Source: Paenibacillus_E sp052115445
GTDB taxonomy: Bacteria > Bacillota > Bacilli > Paenibacillales > NBRC-103111
Assembly (NCBI RefSeq): GCF_052115445.1
Contig: NZ_JBFRGR010000025.1
Location: 38,030 to 102,029 of the forward strand
DNA: 64,000 nucleotides
Reading direction: 5' to 3'
In this document: piece after piece, positions 44,201 to 50,657 of the stretch
How positions within the stretch are numbered: the first letter of the stretch is position 1
How the letters are laid out: the number at the start of each line of letters is the position of its first letter
Made by a program: the position numbers and the translations under genes
Notes under the pieces: model-generated
The model's input: the letters and a program-made list of their open reading frames with translations, nothing else
Told to the model about the DNA's origin: nothing
Databases searched by the model: none

Positions 44201-45063
44201 CGGGTAAAACCGGAGACGATGTCACTGCCGCAGTGAACAAGTTGAACGCGAAGCAGCTCGTTGCAAACCCGATCGAATTTACGATCACGGTCAATGAGAA
44301 AGAAATGAATGATTTTGGTGGCGTTTACGTGAACCGCACACTTAGCTTGGGGACATGGACAGGTGACCCTGGCAAAGTAACTGCGCTCTGGATCGATGCG
44401 AATAATGGGATCCATTTCGTACCAGCCATACTTACGACGAAGAATGGATCATCTGAAGCTACGATTCGCTCGCCGCACAACAGTACGTACACGGTCATCC
44501 AATCCAATCAATCATTTGCAGATTTAGCAGGGCATTGGGCCAAGGCGGATGTTGAGCTGCTGGCCAATAAATGGATCGTTAACGGAATCACGGATAAGCA
44601 GTTTGCACCAGAGGCGCAAGTTACGCGCGCTGAGTTTGCGGCCATGCTAGTTCGATCCCTTGGACTCGTAGAGAAGAAAGCAGATGCATTCCGTGATGTA
44701 AAGTCGATCGACTGGTTCGCTGGAGCCGTTAGCACGGCGCATCAAGCCGGGTTGATTAACGGTTATGAGGATGGTACCTTTAGGCCGAATACCAACATTA
44801 CTCGCGAACAGATGGTGGCGATGATGATGCGCGCGATGAAAGTTGGAGGTAAGGAAATCCAAGCCAGTAGCACAGTGATTGATCGCTTCGCCGATCGTTC
44901 GACGATCGGCGAATGGTCGAAGGCAGCCGTCGCTCAGGCGCTGACAGCAGGTCTTGTACAAGGCTTATCGGACAATAGCTTCGCACCGACAGAGCCTGCC
45001 ACACGCGCACAAGCGGCCACAATGCTGAAACGTATGCTGCAATCGTTACAATTTATTAACTGA
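38224..45063 (+). CDS. Giant SLH-anchored surface protein with two polysaccharide-lyase-like modules
   Basis: A 2279-residue secreted protein with a signal peptide (cleavage near VYA-APE, residue 38). In order I read: a cadherin-like beta-sandwich (about 45-150); a jelly-roll module A (156-519) with DRQRLEIK, FWHIFQLK and KWGLYRG; a Big_4-like domain (526-615); two F5/8-type C (discoidin) domains (617-790, 800-994); a CBM_X2-like domain (995-1086); module B (1089-1418) with DRQRVEIR, FRHIFQLK and KWGIYRS; a third discoidin domain (1423-1618); an Fn3-like domain; two Big_4 domains (1703-1859); a Ser/Gly/Thr linker; and three SLH domains (2098-2279). Modules A and B are divergent duplicates resembling heparinase-I-type lyases, so glycan binding or cleavage at the cell surface is likely. 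Activity is inferred. Confidence 0.85.
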   Translation: MFSKMLKQQVLKKAVSIVLSLALVLTLINMNPVETVYAAPEDNLGILDIHVNKPVGAVVDLDDATIDVSLPYGTIYQMLNITTNGANAVLYRSDETTVIPFAASGINKGDAKMDQFSTSGTTTYYLVVTDIQNSSNSKKYTITVTVDMAVPSLSGPMGPNDKYLPLNIKAGESAWDVIGASKIGNGSGTGSIEGPTSPSSYSGKPWSESVYDRSGDYPVASTVNESWLGDNMYLQTIGRNNLNALTKYGIAGVPGTSKLNSDILRFHEFKPFVTPGGVSRDDGDRGAVGSDRQRLEIKSNTSAANIDANSVGGDIMTHHWRLMLPSETLRFQQDVGEKKAGEFIEPHRFWHIFQLKEIAGNAAGQPVTTLTLVSSEGKGQLEFRNNPDGSNADRIKPLFTIPFEKVADRWLDFEVTILTADKGYLYGKLVDLESGDVLFEGGMTAETSRRPEVSNPTTGRLERTDLPVEAGQQNRSKWGLYRGLYNSPADAAYADEWQAATMYLSDVHLIKRDEDSYIFPDGWNPNTQAKDVVAWARPAAISASQGTAFGNLALPSKLDVTLSTGKIEPVNVTWSSSGYNPDHTGIHTIYGEFNGSGITNSTNIKPFIEVNLSSYKNWAVTPGATLKVVSSSSNSKNNFIDDNATTAWQANSSLTKTDGYQYWAAVQLEKKIDVSNIQIEWTSNSKFLKNYQVYYANDAAAFNELKEGNALSATSDATRKPLETANGALWQPIAGVGKTTQLENNEKANHTLAVPIAAQYLLLVSDVTLDNSAGGIKANVFNVFGEPSATDIPVIPSGSVNLLDPSRFTPQAGVNLKVSSEANDHPGVDALRSGGSGYWRNANPDVYKGDYSPSSLALSLDLGAPKTIDKLYLEIPNTIANIQSNATRFEVYYTNDPAAWSSAPTPSVGSQLYDWKANGWTLAGGTETEGLWSYVTYNGQQWGYDTKRFLYPFTARYVMINTVLVGPSDKRANDTNSMMGLSALAIYGKNPYTNATALVPAKETYSTWDQVEPISTTINLGGKVLTSITKGDSTLLLNTDYTFAGNMVTFTPPYLAKLPLGTNEFTFNFNSGAPSLFALDVIARGYGANDKTIKMNAIEGVSPYNVLGGAMGTDEPVEGVTKRIRDAYHAFYGNQPRATAADDHIQSVWDSTLQKNVFKIFEYGRGLNNEFLDKTRDGEYGHKGVFDPSVGYIVDGAATTDRQRVEIRPSEDSNNDFVAYEGDLVSYEWMWNIPDGIQWNQSNFRHIFQLKATNRQAPDTLPGGNNGGENGAYILAMSISGTTNRDLVVNHNRYDGDKTLMRIPLREIDGHWIKVELKAHISDSGWLTIKITDQVTGKVYTFDSPDVYQVFGNQGTGDGVKDLWRRPERAGGFETEYPAAFDQYLRPKWGIYRSSANGTNSAYDVQLGLSDITISKVASGLSSVNLALNKKAYNVGPTGGANPIQMQSATANIYGNANKLTNGVLQDPTKWTVTNVTNLDQIGNYSWLGTDGERKGSFVIDLGQAMDFSQIRLFAKSTRLKGATVFVSNEIGDHSSAADFNNMTFQQVEKQTALGYTYESGNSNGGIDSADSSHPINLGKTYHARYLKVTVENASGGNTGTDLTGPPRLTQVQVFNAPLPPQHLTIEASGSGNMLKWDANVLSEGYTVYNETTVLADLPAGVTTYLLPSNLTDFSKVTVRSKGTDPYSRKFMISAPTLLNMSTDIVGIAPISITTSAGVAPVLPTVVTAVYSDNTTGQRGVIWDAIDASQYAVAGSFSVQGTVTGVTYKALANITVTAVDIPLPVIVSYSPINITTTAGTAPVLPTVITAVYSDNTTKQLSVVWSNIEASQYASAGTFKVLGTVVGTSLKAEATITVTQRTTDPGPSTGTGSGTGSSSGSSSSSGTTGIIDLDKDAKVTKETTADGKTITKVTLDRDKLEKASAIPVVVIEVKDSASIVKVELPGQAILNAISKHNNTVIQIKANGAIYELPVQLFKDIAKDSTISVVISKVSGKTGDDVTAAVNKLNAKQLVANPIEFTITVNEKEMNDFGGVYVNRTLSLGTWTGDPGKVTALWIDANNGIHFVPAILTTKNGSSEATIRSPHNSTYTVIQSNQSFADLAGHWAKADVELLANKWIVNGITDKQFAPEAQVTRAEFAAMLVRSLGLVEKKADAFRDVKSIDWFAGAVSTAHQAGLINGYEDGTFRPNTNITREQMVAMMMRAMKVGGKEIQASSTVIDRFADRSTIGEWSKAAVAQALTAGLVQGLSDNSFAPTEPATRAQAATMLKRMLQSLQFIN

Positions 45064-45090
45064 TTCACAACCAGACCGCCAAAGCTGTAG

Positions 45091-45575
45091 TGTCCCCGTC
45101 GGGCCATCGCACGCTAGCGCACAAATATTGTGCGCAAGGGAAGTCGTCCGGTCGGCCGTCGCTCGCTAGCGCACAAATATTGTGCGCAAGGAAGTCGTCC
45201 AGTCGGCCATCGCACGCTAGCGCACAAATATTGTGCGCAAGGTAAGAGTCCCGGTCGGCCATCGCACGCTAGCGCACAAATATTGTGCGCAAGGAAGTCG
45301 TCCCGTCGGCCATCGCACGCTAGCGCACAAATATTGTGCGCAAGGAAGTCGTCCCGTCGGCCATCGCACGCTAGCGCACAAATATTGTGCGCAAGGGAAG
45401 TAACCCGATCGGCCATCGCTCGCTAGCGCACAAATATTGTGCGCAAGGAAGTCGTCCCGTCGGCCATCGTACGCTAGCGCACAAATATTGTGCGCAAGGG
45501 AAGTAACCCGATCGGCTACCGCTCGCTAGCGCACAAATATTGTGCGCTAGGAAGTCGTCCCGTCGGCCATCTCAC
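45091..45575. repeat. Nine-copy 51/52-bp tandem array of GCGCACAA palindromes
   Basis: The unit holds GCTAGCGCACAAATATTGTG, part of a palindrome with arms GCGCACAA and TTGTGCGC around ATA. Copies begin at 45113, 45165, 45216, 45268, 45319, 45370, 45422, 45473 and 45525 (steps 52, 51, 52, 51, 51, 52, 51, 52). The intervening 30 or so bases (AAGGAAGTCGTCCCGTCGGCC-like) are also repeated, with two alternating variants (GTCGTCCCG and GTAACCCGA). It lies between the surface-protein stop and its terminator and so is probably transcribed. Confidence 0.92.
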
Positions 45576-45597
45576 GGCGGCGCAAGCCGCCTCTTTT
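45576..45597 (+). terminator. Terminator after the palindromic array
   Basis: Perfect GGCGGC-GCAA-GCCGCC hairpin (GNRA-type tetraloop) followed by TCTTTT. It is the first terminator-like structure after the giant gene. Confidence 0.78.
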
Positions 45598-45602
45598 CTC
45601 AA

Positions 45603-45666
45603 TCGTATAAAATCACATAGCGTCTTAAATTTATACATTCAGAAATCGGATCGTAATCGTTATGAT
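45603..45666 (+). promoter_or_regulatory. Island promoter module, copy 5 (before LplA-type binding protein)
   Basis: TCGTATAAAATCACA (45603-45617), second half-site TCTTAAATTTATACAT (45623-45638) and TATGAT at 45661-45666, 58 bases from the module start and 59 before the ATG. Confidence 0.72.
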
Positions 45667-45719
45667 AATCACAGATCGATGGAATCGCTTACAGTACATG
45701 AAGAAAGAAGGGGTTTTCA

Positions 45720-47300
45720 ATGAAAAAAACAATGAGTTTAGGTTTAGCTGCTGTCATGATGGCAGCTACCGCACTAACCGCGTGTTCCTCAGACGGAAAA
45801 GTGGCAGGCACAACTTCACCACAACCATCAGGCAACGTAAAGGCAGCACCGGTCAAGTTCTCGTTACTTTTTCCGACGACAGTCAGCACAGGTTACCACA
45901 CTCGAATTCCCGATTTAAACAAGGACAAGTGGGTCTTGAAGCTGGAAGAATTAACGAATACGGATTTGGATGTTAGGGTTGTCGAAGATGCCAAGTTCGG
46001 GGTGATGTTCGCAAGTAACGATATTCCCGATGTTGTTGGCAGTATCGGTGGTCCAGGCAGTAAGTCGATGTCAGGTTCGGTTGAGAATGGTGTGTTCATG
46101 CCGCTGGACGATCTGTTGAAGCAGTATGGACCGAATTTGTTGAAAATGGTACCCAAAGCAGCGTGGGAGAGTGTTTCGTATAACGGAAAGATTTATGGCA
46201 TTCCCGAATATTTGAGCAATCCTTCCCGTCGTGCCACTTACATTCGTACCGATTTGCTAGCTAAAACAGGACTTCAAGCTCCCAAAACGGTAGATGAGTT
46301 TCTGAATGTCCTAAGGGCTTTCAAGAAGTTAGGTGTCGAGAGTCCGTATCAAATGAGGGAGAATTTCAAGTATGCAGACGTTCTTCTAGGAGCTTACGAC
46401 GTACTGCCGTATAAAGATCAATTTGAACTCGTAGATGGTCAAGTGGTTCCTAAATTTTTCGATTCGGAAAATGTACAGAAAGCACTAACCGCATATAAAA
46501 CAATGTACGAAGAAGGTTTGATTCCGAAGGAATTCGCTACCATTTCCGCAACAGATTACAACAAAAGCCTAGATGCGGGGAAAGCGGGAATTTGGTCACA
46601 GAATGCTTCCGGTTTACCAGGGGCCAAAACCAAGCTAAGAGCGCTCAACCCAGACTTTAAAGCGGATATCATTGCTTCTCCGAAGGGTCCGGAAGGCAAA
46701 GGCGGTTACTTCTACTATTCACCTGTTGTTCGTACGTTCTATATCAATAAAAATGTGAAGCAAGATACGGCTGCCGGTATTATCAAAATGTTCGATTGGA
46801 TGATGACTTCCAAGGATGCAGAAACATTCTTTACCTTCGGGATTGAAGGCGATACCTATACCAAAGACAGCAGTGGTGCGATCAACTATAAATTCCCAGT
46901 AACGAAGGAAGAAATTGATGAAGAAGGGTTCCGCAGCGGAACACTTTGGGCGGTACATGACTCTACCTACAATAAACCAAGAATGCAGTTAAACGATGAT
47001 GGAAAAACGACCTTGAAAGCATTTGATGAGATTCTTTCGAAGGAAGGTTTACCTGGTATTGGATTCTATCCGGATTTGAGCAGCTTCGCTAAATTCCCGG
47101 ATCTTGCAGCGCCTCAACCAGACGTAGGTCCGAAAATCATCGTGGATCACATGATCAAAATGATTTATGGCAAAGAGCCAATCACCGATTGGCCGAAAGT
47201 CATCGAAGAGTATAAATCCAAAGGCGGCACCGAAATTATTAAAGAAGCGACAGAGCGTTGGAATAAGAAGCAAGGCGCGATTATGATTGACACGAAATAA
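45720..47300 (+). CDS. LplA-type extracellular oligosaccharide-binding lipoprotein
   Basis: A 526-residue lipoprotein: signal peptide with lipobox ALTAC (Cys22), Ser/Pro linker, then the mature domain of the large LplA/YtcQ type (VKFSLLFPTTVSTGYH, SNDIPDVVGSIGG, FMPLDDLLKQYGPNLLKMVP, NGKIYGIPEYLSNPSRRATYIRTDLL). This family pairs with LplB/LplC permeases, here encoded at 36.1-38.0 kb. The 526-residue length and the pairing suggest capture of sizeable oligosaccharides. It has its own promoter module and terminator. Confidence 0.92.
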   Translation: MKKTMSLGLAAVMMAATALTACSSDGKVAGTTSPQPSGNVKAAPVKFSLLFPTTVSTGYHTRIPDLNKDKWVLKLEELTNTDLDVRVVEDAKFGVMFASNDIPDVVGSIGGPGSKSMSGSVENGVFMPLDDLLKQYGPNLLKMVPKAAWESVSYNGKIYGIPEYLSNPSRRATYIRTDLLAKTGLQAPKTVDEFLNVLRAFKKLGVESPYQMRENFKYADVLLGAYDVLPYKDQFELVDGQVVPKFFDSENVQKALTAYKTMYEEGLIPKEFATISATDYNKSLDAGKAGIWSQNASGLPGAKTKLRALNPDFKADIIASPKGPEGKGGYFYYSPVVRTFYINKNVKQDTAAGIIKMFDWMMTSKDAETFFTFGIEGDTYTKDSSGAINYKFPVTKEEIDEEGFRSGTLWAVHDSTYNKPRMQLNDDGKTTLKAFDEILSKEGLPGIGFYPDLSSFAKFPDLAAPQPDVGPKIIVDHMIKMIYGKEPITDWPKVIEEYKSKGGTEIIKEATERWNKKQGAIMIDTK

Positions 47301-47312
47301 ATGCATGTCTAA

Positions 47313-47357
47313 TGAGGCATCCCTCTCGCAATGTAATGCGCGGAGGGGTGTCTTTTC
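47313..47357 (+). terminator. Intrinsic terminator of the binding-protein gene
   Basis: Stem GGCATCCCTC...GAGGGGTGTC with an inner CGCA/TGCG, followed by TTTTC. Confidence 0.82.
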
Positions 47358-47368
47358 TCATACAGGAA

Positions 47369-47432
47369 TCGTAAAAAAACACATACTGCCGTAAGTTAAT
47401 ACGTTTTTCTTGGACGGTCAATCTCCTATAAT
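47369..47432 (+). promoter_or_regulatory. Island promoter module, copy 6 (before Gfo/Idh-GH31-YesNM-GH95 operon)
   Basis: TCGTAAAAAAACACA (47369-47383), second half-site CCGTAAGTTAATACG (47389-47403) exactly 20 bases on, and a perfect TATAAT at 47427-47432, 58 bases from the module start and 50 before the ATG. This unit contains the regulator genes, so autoregulation is implied. Confidence 0.75.
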
Positions 47433-47476
47433 GAAGGCAACTAAAATCTATGGAACTTTAAGGGGGTATTTTATAC

Positions 47477-48439
47477 ATGAAAGCGATATTGGTTGGTTTA
47501 GGTTCAGCCGGGTTCAGTTGGTATAAACGTCTAAGAGATCAAGGATTGTTAGCAGCAGTTGTTGAAGTTGATCTAGCAATGAAAGAGAAGATGCTGGATG
47601 ATCCGTTCCCTTTTTACACGTCATTAGAGGAGGCTTTGCAGAACGAAAAGGCTGATTTTCTAGTCAATGTAACTTCACCTATGCGGCATACAGCAGTGAA
47701 CCATGCGGCATTTGATCATAAGCTGGCTGTATTGTGCGAGAAACCGATTTCCTTTGATTATGAGGAATCCATCGAGATCGTAGCTCGAGCTGACAGGGAT
47801 AAGCTCCCGTTTATGATTGCAGAGAATTACCGTAGGATGCCTTATATTCGTAAAATGAAACAGCTTTTGGACGAAGGTGTCATCGGCCGTATTTCGTCTA
47901 TGGACATACAGTTCTACAGATACCACCATGTTCAGCGGAGATATACCGTTAGTATTCTGGATGATATCGGAGTGCACCACTTAGATATGATCCGCTATTT
48001 CACGGGTAGAGAAGGGACGTCCGTGCAATCGAAGCTGTACAATCCAATTGGCGCTTGGCAAGAAGAAGGAGCGCTTATTAATGCGTATGCTTTCTTTGAA
48101 TTGGAGGGTGGTATCACAGCGAGCTACAACGCATCGATCTCAGCCAGAGGGACGGAGACGCCATGGAGCGGCAATTGGCGAATCGAAGGAACGGAGGGCG
48201 CTATGGAAGTCGTCGATAAAGAAATTCGCCTTATTCGGGACGGCAAAGTTGAAGTTATAGATGACATAAGTGGTGTTGATGAAACAGATACACTGGCCGA
48301 ATTTCTGACATCACTCCGTGAAGGACGCGAAGCGGAAACGAGTGGCAGGGATTATTTGAAAACCCAAGCACTTGTTCATTACACGAAGCTGGCTAATGAG
48401 TCCCGTAGAACGATGTCCATTGAGGTTCCAACAATATAA
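47477..48439 (+). CDS. Gfo/Idh/MocA family oxidoreductase
   Basis: A 320-residue NAD(P)-dependent dehydrogenase. The Rossmann loop is AILVGLGSAGFSW at the very N terminus, then the EKP motif (LCEKPISFDYEES), AENYRRMPYIRKMKQLLDEGVIG and the catalytic-site DDIGVHHLDMIRY. Members oxidise or epimerise sugars, inositols or their derivatives. It is the first gene of a five-gene operon (Gfo/Idh, GH31, YesN, YesM, GH95) behind the sixth promoter module. A strong AAGGGGG precedes ATG 47477. Confidence 0.9.
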   Translation: MKAILVGLGSAGFSWYKRLRDQGLLAAVVEVDLAMKEKMLDDPFPFYTSLEEALQNEKADFLVNVTSPMRHTAVNHAAFDHKLAVLCEKPISFDYEESIEIVARADRDKLPFMIAENYRRMPYIRKMKQLLDEGVIGRISSMDIQFYRYHHVQRRYTVSILDDIGVHHLDMIRYFTGREGTSVQSKLYNPIGAWQEEGALINAYAFFELEGGITASYNASISARGTETPWSGNWRIEGTEGAMEVVDKEIRLIRDGKVEVIDDISGVDETDTLAEFLTSLREGREAETSGRDYLKTQALVHYTKLANESRRTMSIEVPTI

Positions 48440-48451
48440 AGGATTGGGGAA

Positions 48452-50578
48452 ATGAGTGTGCAAACATCGAATTGGCAACAAACAGCACCTGGCGTATGGC
48501 GCCTTACGATTGGAAATCCGCAGGGCATAACACCGCTCTCTTTGATGGGGGTGTTACCGAAAGATGAAGCGCTGCAGCAGCTTCCGCAAGTGAATCCTCC
48601 TTTTACAAGAGAAAGCATTGAAATCGAGGATCTTGGTGATTATCTTTTACTATCCATACCGCTTAATCGCACAGAAAAGCTATATGGGACAGGCTTACAA
48701 TTATTAAGAATGAATCAACGTGGAAGAAACCGTTATTTGCGGGTAAACAGCGATCCTAAGCAAGATACAGGCGAGACGCATGCGCCAGTACCCTTCTATA
48801 TAAGCGATCTCGGGTATGGTGTGTTGGTGGATACTTCGCGGATCGTGACCATGTATTGCGGCTCAACGATGAGACAAGAGGAAACACGAAGTGAGGATAT
48901 ACGGGATCGCAATACCGATAAGGGATGGAAAGCTACACTAGTGGCATCGCGGGTGGAGATCAAACTACCCAGGGAAGGTGCACACGTTTATTTGTTTGGT
49001 GGACCAACCCTCTCCGATGTCGTAGCTAGATATAATTTGTTTTGCGGTGGAGGCACGCTGCCTCCGAAGTGGGGACTGGGCTTCTGGCATCGGGTTCCGA
49101 CGCTGTATACGGACGAACAAGTGCTCGAAGAAGCAGAGCAGTTCCGTCAGCACGATATGCCTTGTGATGTCATTGGACTCGAACCTGGTTGGCACAGCCA
49201 CAGTTACCCGGTCAGCTATGAATGGGAGAAGATCCGATTCCCTGAACCGGAACAATTCGTAAAGGAACTGGATCGTAAAGGCTTTCGTGTCAACCTGTGG
49301 GAGCATCCCTTCGTATCACCAAAGAGTGAGTTGTATGAGGAATTGAAGCCGCTGTCGGGGAGTCACTCGGTATGGGGAGGGCTTGCGCCGGATTATTCGC
49401 TGCCTGAAGCTGTGTCGCTCTATAAGAAGCAGCATGAAGAGCAACATGTCAATATCGGGGTGGCGGGTTACAAGCTGGATGAGTGTGACGGCAGTGATCT
49501 GACCAACAACTCATGGATGTTTCCTGGGCACGCTCAGTTCCCATCGGGGCTTGATGGCGAGCAGATGAGACAAATGTACGGGTTAATGTTTCAAAAGATG
49601 ACGACGGAACTTTTCCGCAGTAAGAATCGGAGAACGTATGGGCTTGTCAGGGCTTCGAATACCGCGGCTTCCTCCATGCCTTATGTCTTGTATTCAGATC
49701 TTTACGATCACAAGCAATTCATTCGTGGTGTATGCAACGCCTCTTTCAGCGGGTTGCTGTGGACGCCGGAAGTGCGCAGAGCTAGGAATGCCGAAGACTG
49801 GGTCAGACGGATGCAAACGGTCATCTTCTCGCCTCTTGCGATGCTCAATGCATGGGGGGATGGCACGAAACCGTGGTCTTTCCCAGAGGTTGAGGACACG
49901 GTTCGCCACTATATCAAGCTGCGGATGAGACTGCTGCCTTACTTGTATACGGCATTCGCCGCGTACCGGGAGAAGGGAATTCCACCTTTCCGTGCCATGC
50001 CATTCGTCATGTCCCCAGCAGAAATCGCAGAAGCTGAGGCAATCCAAGCTGAAGCAGCTGAGCAAACCTTGAACACGACAGATGGCGCTTATGGCAAAAG
50101 GAAAGTGAGAGAATGGGACGACCAATACATGGTCGGCGACGCCCTGTTAGTTGCTCCACTTGTCGAAGGAGAAACTGAGCGAGAAGTCCTGCTCCCTTCG
50201 GGAACCTGGTATGGATTAGAGACGGGTGAACGATACGAAGGTGGTTGTATCATTCGGATTCAATGTGGTCTAGAACGAATCCCAGTATTTGTTAGAAATG
50301 GATCAATCATTCCTATGATGCCTGCGCTGTCGCATGTCCCACCGCTAGGAACGCAAGTTCCACTTGAGCTGATTCATTTCGGTGATGCGGTAGGTGAAGG
50401 GAATTTATATGACGATGACGGGGAATCGTTTGACTATGAGGTAGGTGTATGCGGTTTGTGGAAAACAACGGTCATCCAACAAACAGATGGCTCCTACAAG
50501 GGGCATCTTACTGGACCGACTGATAAGCCGCAAGCCTACAGCACTGTCACGTGGCGCTTCGCACAAATTCGTTTGTAG
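48452..50578 (+). CDS. GH31 family glycosidase with atypical active-site sequence
   Basis: A 708-residue enzyme with GH31 order: N-terminal beta-sandwich (EKLYGTGLQLLRMNQRG), barrel start GGGTLPPKWGLGFWHR, nucleophile region YKLDECDGSD (D343 or D346), then VRASNTAASSMPYVLYSDLYDH and C-terminal sandwich VGDALLVAPLVEGETEREVLLPSGTWYGLETG. Ordinary alpha-glucosidases have WxDMNE and a RxxxxGSQRYxxxWSGD block; here both are strongly changed, so the substrate is likely not a plain alpha-glucoside, and the acid/base residue needs a structure-based look. Six of its neighbours act on galactose, uronate or fucose type sugars. It begins 12 bases after the oxidoreductase gene. Confidence 0.83.
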   Translation: MSVQTSNWQQTAPGVWRLTIGNPQGITPLSLMGVLPKDEALQQLPQVNPPFTRESIEIEDLGDYLLLSIPLNRTEKLYGTGLQLLRMNQRGRNRYLRVNSDPKQDTGETHAPVPFYISDLGYGVLVDTSRIVTMYCGSTMRQEETRSEDIRDRNTDKGWKATLVASRVEIKLPREGAHVYLFGGPTLSDVVARYNLFCGGGTLPPKWGLGFWHRVPTLYTDEQVLEEAEQFRQHDMPCDVIGLEPGWHSHSYPVSYEWEKIRFPEPEQFVKELDRKGFRVNLWEHPFVSPKSELYEELKPLSGSHSVWGGLAPDYSLPEAVSLYKKQHEEQHVNIGVAGYKLDECDGSDLTNNSWMFPGHAQFPSGLDGEQMRQMYGLMFQKMTTELFRSKNRRTYGLVRASNTAASSMPYVLYSDLYDHKQFIRGVCNASFSGLLWTPEVRRARNAEDWVRRMQTVIFSPLAMLNAWGDGTKPWSFPEVEDTVRHYIKLRMRLLPYLYTAFAAYREKGIPPFRAMPFVMSPAEIAEAEAIQAEAAEQTLNTTDGAYGKRKVREWDDQYMVGDALLVAPLVEGETEREVLLPSGTWYGLETGERYEGGCIIRIQCGLERIPVFVRNGSIIPMMPALSHVPPLGTQVPLELIHFGDAVGEGNLYDDDGESFDYEVGVCGLWKTTVIQQTDGSYKGHLTGPTDKPQAYSTVTWRFAQIRL

Positions 50579-50657
50579 CACCTTCCGTTGAAGAACTGAT
50601 CACGGTGAGTTATCATAATTGGATATTGATTCTGAGACATGGGTAGGAGGTCTGGAC

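Noticed and set aside
45065..45426. Repetitive open frames on both strands through the palindromic array
   Set aside because: They exist only because the 51/52-base unit lacks stops in some frames; no start signal or recognisable protein.
45091..45575. CRISPR array
   Set aside because: The step is regular, but the parts between palindromes are themselves near-identical repeats, not unique spacers, and no cas gene is nearby.
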